From Gammaproteobacteria bacterium (GTDB lineage Bacteria > Pseudomonadota > Gammaproteobacteria > JAKEHO01): a DNA stretch of 47,467 nucleotides. The stretch spans positions 1 to 47,467 of the forward strand of contig JAPUIX010000178.1 in assembly GCA_027296625.1 (NCBI GenBank). The letters are read 5' to 3'. Below, piece after piece: positions 19,137 to 27,242 of this stretch. The notes beneath the pieces are model-generated. The model searched no databases, was not told the origin of the DNA, and saw nothing but the letters and a program-made list of their open reading frames with translations. Positions within the stretch are counted from its first letter, which is position 1. Each line of letters begins with the position of its first letter. The position numbers were made by a program, and so were the translations under genes.

Positions 19137-19551
19137 GGAGCGAAACTCGTTATTAGTATGAGGACTCTAAAATCGCACAGAATGGTAGCATCTTCAATGA
19201 GTTCCTTGAGTCGGCATGTGTCTTCCGACACGCGGGCTCGATCCATCTGGTCGGCTCGACAATTTCGGCAGCTCACCGGAAGGCCGCAACAGCGGTAAAC
19301 AGTAGTGAGAGCTGCGGTTTTAATGCGACTTGGTTCTGCGCGGCGTGCGGGGTTCCTTATTTGGACGTGACCCGTGTGGCCTTGCAGGCGCTTCCACCGA
19401 CATGCGTCGTCACCCGTCTGCAGGCCGTTGATATTGAGCCCGTTAAGCGCCTGACGGGGCGGCGATTGCCGCGTCATGTAAGATCTAATGAAAGTGCCCG
19501 AGCATGTTCCAGTCGTGATGTGTGATCAACAAGACGGCAAAGCTTGGTTGA
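19137..19551. other. Intergenic region upstream of lptD
   Basis: About 415 bases with no supported gene; a 122-codon frame on the minus strand (19109-19477) overlaps the lptD start and shows no family resemblance. The lptD-proximal part holds a sigma-E-like promoter. The remainder has no feature I can identify. Confidence 0.5.
19178..19205 (-). promoter_or_regulatory. Sigma-E-like promoter for lptD operon
   Basis: On the minus strand GGAACTC (19205-19199) and TCTG (19181-19178) are 17 bases apart. This resembles the sigma-E consensus (GGAACTT, then TCTRA). Transcription would start near 19172, about 36 bases before the lptD ATG. E. coli surA-lptD genes are sigma-E controlled, which supports the reading. 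Confidence 0.4.
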
Positions 19552-20409
19552 TCAGCGATTCTCGAGACTCGATGTGCGGATAAGCACGCTATCTAGGATG
19601 CTGCTTGGCAAAATCCACTGCAGCAAGGCGAACACGTAGGTGGGAAACGTTACATAATATCGTGCTTTCGGGCGAGCGCTTTCAAGCGCGTGCAGCACCT
19701 TCTTTAACACGGCATTGGCCGGTAAGGTAAAAGGATCTGGCTTTGTAGTGCCTAGACGCTTTTCGATCGATTGGTAAATCGTGCGATGAGTGCTTTTCTC
19801 TGCATCAATATTTCGTTTGAAGGCTGCATACGCATTTTCGCGAAACCGACTTTTGATAGGTCCTGGCTCAATGAGTGACACGAAGATGCCGGTACCTTTA
19901 AGTTCCATACGCAGGGTATCCGTCAAGCCTTCCAATGCATATTTACTGGCGTTATATGCCCCGCGATATTTAAGGGCTATAAATCCCAACATCGAACTGT
20001 TTTGAATGATGCGCCCAAAACCTTGGGCACGCATGGCGGGAATCACATGGCAAGTAAGTTCATGAGTCCCTAGGAAGTTCACCTCAAATTGTTCTCTCAA
20101 TACGTCGCGCGATAGGTCCTCTACGGCACCTGGCTGTCCGAAACCGCCGTTATTAAACAAACCGTAGATACGTCCCCGAGTTCGCTCGAGCATCAACTCG
20201 ACGGCCGTTTTTATAGACGAAGAGTTGGTGAGATCAAGTTGCAGTGCGTCGAATCCGTTGGCTTTGAGGTCTTCAACATCCTCCCATTTTCGCGCTGTTG
20301 GGTATACAACATAACCGCGGGCTTGCAGGCCCTCTGCCACGCACCGACCGATCCCACTTGAGCAGCCGGTGATAAGAATCGGTCGGTTGGCTGGATTGTT
20401 AAGTGTCAT
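19552..20409 (-). CDS. Short-chain dehydrogenase/reductase
   Basis: A 285-residue classical SDR. The Rossmann glycine motif TGCSSGIG is at residues 14-21. The NNGGFGQ motif replaces NNAG. The catalytic site is the Ser of NSSMLGF plus Tyr and Lys in GAYNASKYALEGL. EPGPIKSRF follows as in the retinol/17-beta-hydroxysteroid-like subgroup. The C-terminal 60 residues contain a hydrophobic stretch (YYVTFPTYVFALLQWILPSSIL) that could associate with membrane. The substrate cannot be told from sequence. It is divergent from the membrane-protein gene at 20591 and no operon partner is evident. Confidence 0.88.
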   Translation of the reverse strand: MTLNNPANRPILITGCSSGIGRCVAEGLQARGYVVYPTARKWEDVEDLKANGFDALQLDLTNSSSIKTAVELMLERTRGRIYGLFNNGGFGQPGAVEDLSRDVLREQFEVNFLGTHELTCHVIPAMRAQGFGRIIQNSSMLGFIALKYRGAYNASKYALEGLTDTLRMELKGTGIFVSLIEPGPIKSRFRENAYAAFKRNIDAEKSTHRTIYQSIEKRLGTTKPDPFTLPANAVLKKVLHALESARPKARYYVTFPTYVFALLQWILPSSILDSVLIRTSSLENR

Positions 20410-20590
20410 CTTATGTACCCCATGTTGTCGGCCTCATCACTATATCGTGCGTACTAGGTACGACTCGTTATATGCTGACGCTTCTGATTAAAATAACTTA
20501 CATATCCTTGAAGAGTCTAAGCTGTCTGTGCGATCGTTTCGGAATGCTGCGCATGATCATAGCCCACCGAGATGAGCGTATCGATACCGC

Positions 20591-21319
20591 ATGAACACTA
20601 AAGACAAGAAAGATCGAAGCAGCGAGTGGTTTGTTCCTCGCTTTGGTACGATAAAGTTCCGCGTTTTTGTTGGACTGCTGTTCTTACCCTACACTGGTAT
20701 GGTCCTTTCTTACACGGTCATTGGGTCCATGATGGCCGAAACTATCTATTGGGATCGAGTTCTCGCGATATTGGTGGTCTATTTCTTGGCATTAGGGATA
20801 GGCGCCCATGCTTTGGATGCCTTGGGCAGTCAAGGTATTAAACCTTGGGGTAGAATCTTTTCTGATAAGACGCTCTGGATACTCGCAATTGGCTCTGTCT
20901 CAGCTGCATATGCGATCGGTGCCTATTATATGATTCTCTATACTCCACTCCTTTGGCTGATCGCAATCCCGGAAGGCTTTTTTCTCCTGGCCTACAATCT
21001 GGAATGGTTTAAGGGGCGATTTCACAGTGATGGCTGGTTTGCATTCTCATGGGGCAGCTTGCCTGTTCTTGCAGGCTATGTCTTACAGACCAATCAGATT
21101 TCATTCCCGGTGCTCCTCGTTGCTTGCGCGGCGGCAATGTTGAGCCTCGTTGAGATAAAGGCTTCACGGCCTTACAAGGCGATGAAGCGCACGGTGGCGG
21201 AAGACGGAAAGACTGTTGATCACGGTCAGGTCCAGGTATTTGAAGCCATATTAAAGAGCATTAGCTTGGGGGTTATCTTGTTGGGCGCCGGCATGTTGGT
21301 ATGGCGATGGCTCGGATAA
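20591..21319 (+). CDS. Multi-pass membrane protein, unknown function (possibly UbiA-like)
   Basis: A 242-residue integral membrane protein with about seven hydrophobic helices. I do not recognise a characterised homologue. The segment ALGIGAHALDALGSQGIKPWGRIFSDKTLW, between helices two and three, looks like the reduced Asp-containing loop of some UbiA-superfamily relatives (GAHALDEL-type). The usual second Asp-rich motif is missing, so prenyltransferase activity is doubtful. A soluble Lys/Arg-rich loop follows at about residues 195-215. The start has no strong ribosome site. It converges with the UbiE-like methyltransferase at 21364 and diverges from the SDR. This makes a quinone- or lipid-related role a guess only. 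Confidence 0.75.
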   Translation: MNTKDKKDRSSEWFVPRFGTIKFRVFVGLLFLPYTGMVLSYTVIGSMMAETIYWDRVLAILVVYFLALGIGAHALDALGSQGIKPWGRIFSDKTLWILAIGSVSAAYAIGAYYMILYTPLLWLIAIPEGFFLLAYNLEWFKGRFHSDGWFAFSWGSLPVLAGYVLQTNQISFPVLLVACAAAMLSLVEIKASRPYKAMKRTVAEDGKTVDHGQVQVFEAILKSISLGVILLGAGMLVWRWLG

Positions 21320-21363
21320 GGGTGGGTGTGCGCTCGTTTAGCGGTTAAGCCAGTAGCGGCTAG

Positions 21364-22131
21364 TTATTTTCGGGCGGTAATGATTGCGGAGCCGTATGCA
21401 GTCAGGTATTCCTCATGGATCTCGTAAAAACCGTTGCGCTGAAGTTCTTCGGTTAGTTCCGGTATCCAACGGCTCTCTTCGATGAGTTTTGGGAGACTAT
21501 GATAGATCTCTCGCCATGCGGGAAAGACGCGACTTCCAACGTGCTGCAGCATGCCGAAATAGAGACGCCAGACCCAAACCAGGTAGGCCTTTGGCGGATA
21601 GGTGAAATCGTGCATGAGTAGAAAACCGCGGTCCTTGAGATTCTTCCTTGTCATACGAGTCAGAACCTTTAGATCGGCGTATTTAGCCAGGTAAGACGAG
21701 GTCACACAGTCAAAAGGCGCATCGGCTCGGTAGTCCTCGGCTCGAGATAGGACGAGTTCCACATTTTCAACACCGAGTGTTTGGATCTTTTTCCGTGCGA
21801 TGTCCAGATACTCGTCGCGTAGTTCGACTCCAACAACATGACAGTTTGGAAAACGTCTGGCGATTTCCAAAGTGGATATTCCGGTTCCGCAGGCTAAGTC
21901 CAATATGCGTTCACATCCTGCTGGAATGAGGTCGACGATTCGGCGTTTCCAGCGCCGGTCTATGCCGAACGTAGCGAAGTTGACCATGAAGTCGTACGTT
22001 TCGCCGGTACCGGAGAAAAGGCGATGGACCTGTTCGAGTCTTGGATCCGGTTCTTCCATAACGCCATTGTACAAATTGGAAGGGGAATCGATTGGCATCG
22101 TAGCGGTCACCCAATTAGTGGCGCATTTCAT
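21364..22131 (-). CDS. UbiE/MenG-like class I SAM methyltransferase
   Basis: A 255-residue class I SAM-dependent methyltransferase. Motif I is ILDLACGTGISTLEIA, followed by the acidic GVELRDEY, SRAEDYRAD and the YLAKYADLKVLTRMTRKNLKDRGFLLMHDFTYP post-motif region. The N-terminal VHRLFSGTGETYDFMVNFATFGIDRRWKRRIV resembles the UbiE/MenG entry helix. The C-terminal segment (YLVWVWRLYFGMLQHVGSRVFPAW) is hydrophobic and may touch membrane. Quinone or lipid methylation is plausible but unproven, and the canonical ubiE is usually elsewhere. Starts at 22131, 22098 or 22059 are all possible; none has a strong ribosome site, so the longest is given. Confidence 0.82.
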   Translation of the reverse strand: MKCATNWVTATMPIDSPSNLYNGVMEEPDPRLEQVHRLFSGTGETYDFMVNFATFGIDRRWKRRIVDLIPAGCERILDLACGTGISTLEIARRFPNCHVVGVELRDEYLDIARKKIQTLGVENVELVLSRAEDYRADAPFDCVTSSYLAKYADLKVLTRMTRKNLKDRGFLLMHDFTYPPKAYLVWVWRLYFGMLQHVGSRVFPAWREIYHSLPKLIEESRWIPELTEELQRNGFYEIHEEYLTAYGSAIITARK

Positions 22132-22200
22132 CTGTTATAGTTATTAGATCTGTTCGACAGCCCATAGTGCAGAACCTAAACGATTCGCTGAAGGGACGCA

Positions 22201-23076
22201 ATGAAACTTGCAACATTCACACATAAAGGTGTGACAAGGGTCGGGATCGTGGTGAATGAAGCGATCGTGGATGTTACTGTGGAGAACGCCGATCTGCCGC
22301 AGAACATGATTGACGTGCTGGAGGGCGGTGAGCCAGTATTGGCTGTACTGCGGTCGCTTGAGCAAAGTGGCGCGCCATCGCTACCACTTGCCGAAGTACA
22401 TCTTGAGGCGCCAGTCCTACGCCCCCCGAAGTTTCTTGCGATTGGGCTTAACTATGCGGACCATATTGAGGAGACCGGGCTAGAACGGCCTGAGTTCCCT
22501 TCATTTTTTAACAAACAATCGACATGCGTTATCGGACCGCATGATCCGATACACGCGCCACGGGTGTCAGCGAAACTCGACTACGAGGGCGAACTGGGAT
22601 TTGTCATCGGTCGCCGCTGTCGCCACGTGCCGCGAGAACGGGCCCGTGACGTCATCGCAGGATATCTGATCGTAAACGATGTCACCGTGCGTGACTGGCA
22701 AGCGCGTTCGCCGACTTGGACGCTGGGGAAATCATTTGATACCCATGGTCCAACGGGGCCCTGGATTGTGACAGCCGATGAAATCGGTGATCCCCATGCG
22801 CTCGATATTGAGACATGGGTCAACGAAGAGCGGCGCCAGTCAACTAATACACGGCATATGATTTTTAATTGTTTTCAGCAGGTCGAGGTCTTATCCACCG
22901 CCTTCACGCTTGAACCAGGGGATATCATCTCGACTGGCACCAGCAGCGGCGTCGGTGTGATGATGACCCCGCGGGGTTATGTCAAGGCAGGTGATGTTGT
23001 GCGGGTGACAATAGAAAGGATAGGAGCTATCGAAAATCCAGTGATTGAGGAGCCGGACGATACCGCACGTTTATGA
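22201..23076 (+). CDS. Fumarylacetoacetate hydrolase family protein
   Basis: A 291-residue FAH-superfamily enzyme. These Mg2+-dependent proteins cleave C-C bonds in beta-keto acids (acylpyruvate or oxaloacetate hydrolysis/decarboxylation). Residues 1-70 are the variable N-terminal domain. The catalytic domain begins PPKFLAIGLNYADHIEE; the metal ligands are likely Glu129 and Glu131 (DYEGELG) and Asp160 (NDVTVRDWQ), with Lys in LGKSFDTHGPTGP. STGTSSGVG is the usual C-terminal loop. AAGGGA precedes the ATG. Neighbours do not suggest a catabolic pathway, so a general acylpyruvase or oxaloacetate tautomerase-like role is most likely. Confidence 0.9.
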   Translation: MKLATFTHKGVTRVGIVVNEAIVDVTVENADLPQNMIDVLEGGEPVLAVLRSLEQSGAPSLPLAEVHLEAPVLRPPKFLAIGLNYADHIEETGLERPEFPSFFNKQSTCVIGPHDPIHAPRVSAKLDYEGELGFVIGRRCRHVPRERARDVIAGYLIVNDVTVRDWQARSPTWTLGKSFDTHGPTGPWIVTADEIGDPHALDIETWVNEERRQSTNTRHMIFNCFQQVEVLSTAFTLEPGDIISTGTSSGVGVMMTPRGYVKAGDVVRVTIERIGAIENPVIEEPDDTARL

Positions 23077-23150
23077 TGCGTCGGTCACACTCGAACGCAA
23101 GTGATCGTTTGTGGCATTGAGGGACAAGCAGCGGAATTGGCTGGCCGACC

Positions 23151-23732
23151 TTAGGCCAGATGAAGGGCTGTTACGAATGATTGAAGCTGTTTCAGGCGCT
23201 GTCCAGCGTCATTCATTTCCAGAAGCAGCTGTTTTTCTTGGGGCGTTACGGGTAAGAGTTCAGCCAAGCGGTAGCCCACCCACACGGCGTCCCGATAGAG
23301 CTTTGAGGTCGGCGGATACGGAAGGTCGAGCTGTTCCACAATGTCCCGCAGAAGCGTTGCCGTGGGCTCATAGGTGTCAATCAGCTCTGCCGGGGGCTCG
23401 TTTGGGAACCACTCGACGCCCGCGTGGATGAGGTTATTTGCCGCTACGCTCCGTGTCCGGATCCGAAAGCGTCGTTCCCCACGTGCGGTGATGCCGAGTA
23501 ATCCGTCGGGGCGCCGGTCCCAATCTGTGATCATTGCGAGTGTCCCAACCTCGTGGCTCACAGCCGCTGCCCCTACCTCACTACCTCGCCGAATGAGGCA
23601 TACACCAAAGCCACGGCCAGTGTGCAAACACTCACTTACCATGTCGATATAGCGTGCTTCGAAGATCCGAAGGGGCAAGGTTCCGCCTGGAAACAGGACC
23701 GTATGTAATGGCAAGAGGGGGATGTGGGTCAT
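23151..23732 (-). CDS. LON N-terminal-domain protein (no protease domain)
   Basis: A 193-residue stand-alone LON substrate-binding domain. The opening IPLLPLHTVLFPGGTLPLRIFEARYIDMV is the classic LonN signature. GFGVCLIRRGSEVG and EVGTLAMI also fit, and a helical C-terminus (YPPTSKLYRDAVWVGYRLAELLPVTPQEKQLLLEMNDAGQRLKQLQSF, shown here as two LonN helices) closes it. No ATPase or protease domain is attached. The family is widespread in gammaproteobacteria and its role is unknown, perhaps protein binding. Its ATG overlaps the mpl stop by 4 bases, so it is coupled to the peptidoglycan-recycling ligase. Confidence 0.9.
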   Translation of the reverse strand: MTHIPLLPLHTVLFPGGTLPLRIFEARYIDMVSECLHTGRGFGVCLIRRGSEVGAAAVSHEVGTLAMITDWDRRPDGLLGITARGERRFRIRTRSVAANNLIHAGVEWFPNEPPAELIDTYEPTATLLRDIVEQLDLPYPPTSKLYRDAVWVGYRLAELLPVTPQEKQLLLEMNDAGQRLKQLQSFVTALHLA

Positions 23733-25096
23733 CGTTCACGAAGCGCCTGGATCAGGCGCTCGTGGATGCCGCCGAATGCCCCGTTGCTCATGATCAGGAT
23801 GTGATCGCTGGGTTGGGCAAATTTCACCGTATGTTCAAGCATCGCGCCGACGTCGCGAAATACATGACGCTTGTTTCCCAGCGCTGCTGTTGCCTCCTTC
23901 AGTTCCCAACGGAGTTCAGGTGGCTGATAGAGTAACGCCGCATCGGCCTGAGTCAGCGCCGCCGCCAATTCATCTTTGTGGACGCCCATGCGCATGGAGT
24001 TCGAGCGGGGCTCGAAGAGCGCAATGATTCGGTCATGGCCGACGCGTTGGCGGAGTGCCGTCAAGGTGCTGTGAATGGCGGTCGGATGGTGGGCGAAATC
24101 ATCGTAGACGCGAATATCGTCAACCACGGCGAGACACTCCAAACGCCGTTTCACGCCGGTGAACCCCCTCAGTGCCTCACACGCTTGCGCCGGGGCCATA
24201 CCGGCGTGCTGCGCGGCTGCAATGGCAGCCAGGCCGTTGAGGGCATTATGCTCGCCGATAAGCGGCCATTCGACCTCTCCAATTGTGGTGCTGTTTCGGC
24301 CCACCCGAAAACGACTAAAGTCCGGGCACTGGGGCTCTGCCTGCCAGTCGGCGCCGTCGCTCTCGAAGCGGCCAAAGGCCTCGCGCGGGGTCCAGCAGCC
24401 CATGGCCAGCATGGTCGTGACGGCCTCATCGTTATGGGGCAGGATGATCAGGCCGTTGCCAGGCACTGTCCGGACCAAATGGTGGAATTGCCGTAAGATA
24501 GCGGCAAGATCGGCGAAGATATCTGCATGATCATACTCGATATTGGTCAGGACTAAGGTCCGCGGCCGATAATGGACGAACTTTGAGCGCTTGTCCCAGA
24601 ACGCCGTGTCGTACTCATCGGCCTCCACGATGAAGACATCGGGGCCGCCAAGCCGAGCAGACACGCCGAAATTAGCGGGTAGCCCGCCGACTAAAAAGCC
24701 GGGATTCATCCCTGCTGATTCCAGTAACCAAGCCAGGACGCTAGCAGTCGTGGTCTTGCCGTGGGTGCCCGCCACGGCCAGTACCCACCGCCCGCCCAAG
24801 ACGTTTTCCGCCAGCCACGCGGGACCCGATGTGTAGGGTAGCCCCTCATTCAATATGTGTTCTATGGCCGGATTGCCACGCGAGAGCGCGTTTCCGACGA
24901 GCACGAGGTCCGGTGCAGGATCGGGCAGTGCCGCGGTATAGCTTTCCATGAGCTCGATGTCGTGTGCTTTAAGCTGCGTGCTCATGGGTGGGTAGACGTT
25001 GGCATCTGAGCCGCTCACCTGGTGCCCGAGCGCCTTCGCAAGGATTGCAACCCCACCCATGAAACTGCCGCAGATGCCAAGGATATGGATGTGCAT
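23729..25096 (-). CDS. mpl: UDP-N-acetylmuramate:L-Ala-gamma-D-Glu-meso-DAP ligase
   Basis: A 455-residue Mur-ligase-family enzyme that attaches the recycled murein tripeptide to UDP-MurNAc, bypassing MurC, D and E. The N-terminus MHIHILGICGSFMGGVAILAKALGHQVSGSDANVYPPMS is Mpl-like. The P-loop AGTHGKTTT is at residues 109-117. EADEYDTAFWDKRSKFVHYRPR, the H-N-x-x-N motif in GEHNALNGLAAIAAA, and DDFAHHPTAI with RSNSMRMG complete the Mpl signature. Length is normal. It is the middle gene of a three-gene minus-strand run, 2 bases after the membrane-protein gene and overlapping the LON-domain gene. Confidence 0.96.
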   Translation of the reverse strand: MHIHILGICGSFMGGVAILAKALGHQVSGSDANVYPPMSTQLKAHDIELMESYTAALPDPAPDLVLVGNALSRGNPAIEHILNEGLPYTSGPAWLAENVLGGRWVLAVAGTHGKTTTASVLAWLLESAGMNPGFLVGGLPANFGVSARLGGPDVFIVEADEYDTAFWDKRSKFVHYRPRTLVLTNIEYDHADIFADLAAILRQFHHLVRTVPGNGLIILPHNDEAVTTMLAMGCWTPREAFGRFESDGADWQAEPQCPDFSRFRVGRNSTTIGEVEWPLIGEHNALNGLAAIAAAQHAGMAPAQACEALRGFTGVKRRLECLAVVDDIRVYDDFAHHPTAIHSTLTALRQRVGHDRIIALFEPRSNSMRMGVHKDELAAALTQADAALLYQPPELRWELKEATAALGNKRHVFRDVGAMLEHTVKFAQPSDHILIMSNGAFGGIHERLIQALRER

Positions 25097-25098
25097 TC

Positions 25099-25668
25099 CT
25101 ACACCATCACGGGGAACAATGCGTTTAGTGTGCTAACGATGATCCAAAGGTAGCCAACGGCCAGTAGCAGTCCGATGCCGAACGACGTCGAGAGTGCATG
25201 GCGCAGAATATGGGCCATGATCACGACGTTCCAAACCACAAGTGCGAATAACAGCAACCCAGGTACGCGGATATCGGCTTCAGCAGCTCTTAATTCATGA
25301 AGCCAGAGTGACAGTGGTAAGGCGATGAGGCTCAAGATGATCCCTGTTCCCGCCAATGCCGTCAGCGACTGGATCCAACGTTCTGGCATGCTGCGAACAC
25401 GGAGCAGGACCACGGTAAGCAAGGCGACCAGTATAGTCTCGGTGATTCCGGACAGGGTCGCCTGGAAAGGGGGTATGGTAATGAGCGCCAGCCCTATGCC
25501 ACAGACCGTGTAGAACAGCAGGGTGACCGCTAAAAGAAAAGGCGATGCCGGTAACTCCTGGGGGCCTAAACGGAGACGGCAAATGTCAAAGAACGCCTGG
25601 AGAAGCGTAAAAATTCCGGTATACATCCTGAAATAGATACAAGGCAGCCAATTGATCGCCGACATCAT
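25099..25668 (-). CDS. Predicted membrane protein upstream of mpl
   Basis: A 189-residue protein with about five hydrophobic helices (FLLAVTLLFYTVCGIGLALI, ETILVALLTVVLLRV, ALAGTGIILSLIALPLSLWL, GLLLFALVVWNVVIMAHIL and IGLLLAVGYLWIIVSTL). The layout resembles small YIP1-type conserved membrane proteins, but I cannot name a family with confidence. Two adjacent ATGs (25668 and 25665) follow an AGG ribosome site; an internal ATG at 25626 would remove 14 residues and is also possible. It ends 2 bases before mpl, so co-expression with peptidoglycan recycling is likely, though function is unknown. Confidence 0.75.
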   Translation of the reverse strand: MMSAINWLPCIYFRMYTGIFTLLQAFFDICRLRLGPQELPASPFLLAVTLLFYTVCGIGLALITIPPFQATLSGITETILVALLTVVLLRVRSMPERWIQSLTALAGTGIILSLIALPLSLWLHELRAAEADIRVPGLLLFALVVWNVVIMAHILRHALSTSFGIGLLLAVGYLWIIVSTLNALFPVMV

Positions 25669-25767
25669 AACCTACCGTATACCGGTGGGCTACACGGGGA
25701 CCAAGGCGCACGATAGTGAATTTCCTGTCGCGCACCGCCTTGCTTACGTATGTCCAAAGGTTGTTGT

Positions 25768-25796
25768 TTATGATCGGTTAACCTCGCTGCTATATA
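25768..25796 (+). promoter_or_regulatory. Promoter for tus genes, giving a leaderless or near-leaderless mRNA
   Basis: An extended -10 TGC-TATATA ends at 25796, with a weak -35 TTATGA 17 bases before it. The predicted start falls at 25801-25803, on the tusD ATG itself. No Shine-Dalgarno sequence precedes that ATG, which agrees with a leaderless message. Confidence 0.35.
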
Positions 25797-25800
25797 ACAT

Positions 25801-26193
25801 ATGAAGTTCGCGATCCTCATTAATGAAGGTCCTTACCAGCATCAGGCGTCTGATACAGCGTACCAGTTTGGCAAAGCTGCGTTGGAGGAAGGTCACGAAA
25901 TATACCGTGTGGTTTTCTACCACGACGGCGTTTACAACGCATCGTGCCTAAGTGTCCCGCCACAAGATGACCGAAATATTATCAAGCGGTGGTCGGAACT
26001 AGCTAATCAGCACCATGTTGATCTGGTGCTTTGTGCATCGACGGCGCTGCGCCGTGGGATCCTTGATGAAGAAGAAGCACGGCGAAATGCTAAGGCTACA
26101 GGAAACCTGGCGCCGGGGTTCCGGATCGCGGGACTCGGACAGCTTGTTGATGCCGGTATCGTAGCGGAACGATTCATCGTTTTTGGGGACTGA
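25801..26193 (+). CDS. tusD: Sulfurtransferase TusD/DsrE family
   Basis: A 130-residue DsrE/TusD protein. In the TusBCD hexamer, TusD accepts persulfide from TusA and passes it to TusE on the way to tRNA 2-thiouridine made by MnmA. Cys78, in LVLCASTALRRGI, is at the catalytic position of TusD/DsrE. The N-terminus KFAILINEGPYQHQASDTAYQFGKAAL and the VVFYHDGVYNAS loop match the family. It starts the tusDCB-tusE run and ends 4 bases before tusC. The TusE neighbour here lacks the second DsrC cysteine, so tRNA thiolation rather than dissimilatory sulfur oxidation is favoured. Confidence 0.93.
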   Translation: MKFAILINEGPYQHQASDTAYQFGKAALEEGHEIYRVVFYHDGVYNASCLSVPPQDDRNIIKRWSELANQHHVDLVLCASTALRRGILDEEEARRNAKATGNLAPGFRIAGLGQLVDAGIVAERFIVFGD

Positions 26194-26197
26194 CGGA

Positions 26198-26584
26198 ATG
26201 CATAACGGTGATGAAAGCGTGGGGCGCGGGATTGCTAAGCGGTTTATGTTCGTCCATCGTAAGGCGCCCCACGGCACGATCTACGCATGGGAGCTGCTTG
26301 AAGCAGCGCTGACAGCGGCAGCCTTTGCGCAGCATGTCACCCTTGTATTCATCGATGACGGTGTTTACCAGCTCAAGAAGAACCAGGATACAACGGGGAT
26401 CGGCATAAAAGATTTCTCTCCAGTGTACCGGGCGCTGAAGGATTACGAAATTGAGAAAGTTTTTGTGGAGAGGGAGTCCGTTGAAAAACGTGGGTTGAGT
26501 CCAGCTGATTTTATTATTCCAGTCGAGATTATTGACTCTGCGGCACTGGGTAAGCTTATGGCGTGCCAGGATGTGATCCTATAG
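26198..26584 (+). CDS. tusC: Sulfurtransferase complex subunit TusC/DsrF family
   Basis: A 128-residue TusC/DsrF protein, a structural subunit of the TusBCD heterohexamer. It is recognised by KRFMFVHRKAPHGTIYAWELLEAALTAAAF and the FIDDGVYQLKKNQDT loop, followed by LKDYEIEKVFVERESVEKRG. TusC lacks the catalytic cysteine of TusD, and that position is not a conserved Cys here either. The ATG at 26198 is 4 bases after the tusD stop; an earlier TTG at 26183 is unsupported. It has about ten extra residues before the first strand compared with enterobacterial TusC, so the true start could be slightly later. Confidence 0.9.
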   Translation: MHNGDESVGRGIAKRFMFVHRKAPHGTIYAWELLEAALTAAAFAQHVTLVFIDDGVYQLKKNQDTTGIGIKDFSPVYRALKDYEIEKVFVERESVEKRGLSPADFIIPVEIIDSAALGKLMACQDVIL

Positions 26585-26591
26585 TTTTGCG

Positions 26592-26870
26592 ATGTACGAG
26601 CGTGATAGCCTTGAGACTTGTTTGCGTCTTGCAGAAAAGGGAAGCAGCGTATTGTTGATTGAAGACGCTGTCTACGCGGCCGCCAATGACAGCGTTGCAA
26701 GTGAAATTTTGGCGCAGGCAATGCAGCGTGTCTCTGTTTACGTGCTTGGCCCAGACTTGAGAGCGCGTGGATTGCAGCAAAGCAGATTGTTAGAAGGTGT
26801 AAAGGATGTCGATTATAGGGCCTTCGTTCGATTAGTTACGGAGCACAAGGGGATTCTATCTTGGTTGTGA
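26592..26870 (+). CDS. tusB: Sulfurtransferase complex subunit TusB/DsrH family
   Basis: A 92-residue TusB/DsrH protein, the third subunit of TusBCD. DSLETCLRLAEKGSSVLLIEDAVYAA is diagnostic; the Cys in LETCLRLA (residue 10) matches the conserved Cys20 of A. vinosum DsrH. The first strand (LHTVNKSP in relatives) is missing. An in-frame TGA lies six codons before the ATG, so no longer start is possible with usual codons. This suggests a shortened N-terminus or an annotation or assembly oddity. It lies 7 bases after tusC. Confidence 0.85.
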   Translation: MYERDSLETCLRLAEKGSSVLLIEDAVYAAANDSVASEILAQAMQRVSVYVLGPDLRARGLQQSRLLEGVKDVDYRAFVRLVTEHKGILSWL

Positions 26871-26899
26871 TGGATTTTGAATACAATGGCTGGGCCTAA

Positions 26900-27232
26900 A
26901 TGGTAGTTGAAGCACACGGGCGCATTATTGAGACTGACCCGGAGGGTTTTCTGGTTGATCTTGATGAATGGGATGAACAAGTTTCTAATGCCATGGCGGC
27001 TATGGATGACATTCAACTTAATGATGCCCATTGGGAGATAATTCGATTTATGCGCGATTATTACGACGAATTTAAGATCATCCCAATCATGCGCATCCTG
27101 GCCAAGGCAATTTGCAGTAGGCTCGATGAGGAAAAAGGATCGAGCCGGTATCTTTATAGTTTGTTTCCCGAAGGGCCAGTAAGACAAGCGTCCCGGTATG
27201 CGGGATTACCAAAACCGCCGAGTTGTATCTAA
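26900..27232 (+). CDS. tusE: Sulfur carrier TusE (DsrC family)
   Basis: A 110-residue DsrC/TusE-family protein that takes sulfur from TusBCD and hands it to MnmA. Family motifs are DPEGFLVDLDEWDEQVSNAMA, LNDAHWEIIRFMRDYYDEFKIIPIMRIL, and the C-terminal arm GPVRQASRYAGLPKPPSCI. The penultimate Cys109 (CysA) is present. The residue ten before it, Cys in true DsrC, is Ser here, the TusE pattern. This separates it from the DsrC of sulfur oxidisers and sulfate reducers. It converges with ispG, 10 bases away. Confidence 0.93.
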   Translation: MVVEAHGRIIETDPEGFLVDLDEWDEQVSNAMAAMDDIQLNDAHWEIIRFMRDYYDEFKIIPIMRILAKAICSRLDEEKGSSRYLYSLFPEGPVRQASRYAGLPKPPSCI

Positions 27233-27242
27233 TCGCGGCAGT

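Noticed and set aside
26900-27232. DsrC of dissimilatory sulfur oxidation
   Set aside because: The second C-terminal cysteine is Ser and no dsrAB or dsrMKJOP genes lie nearby; TusE fits better.
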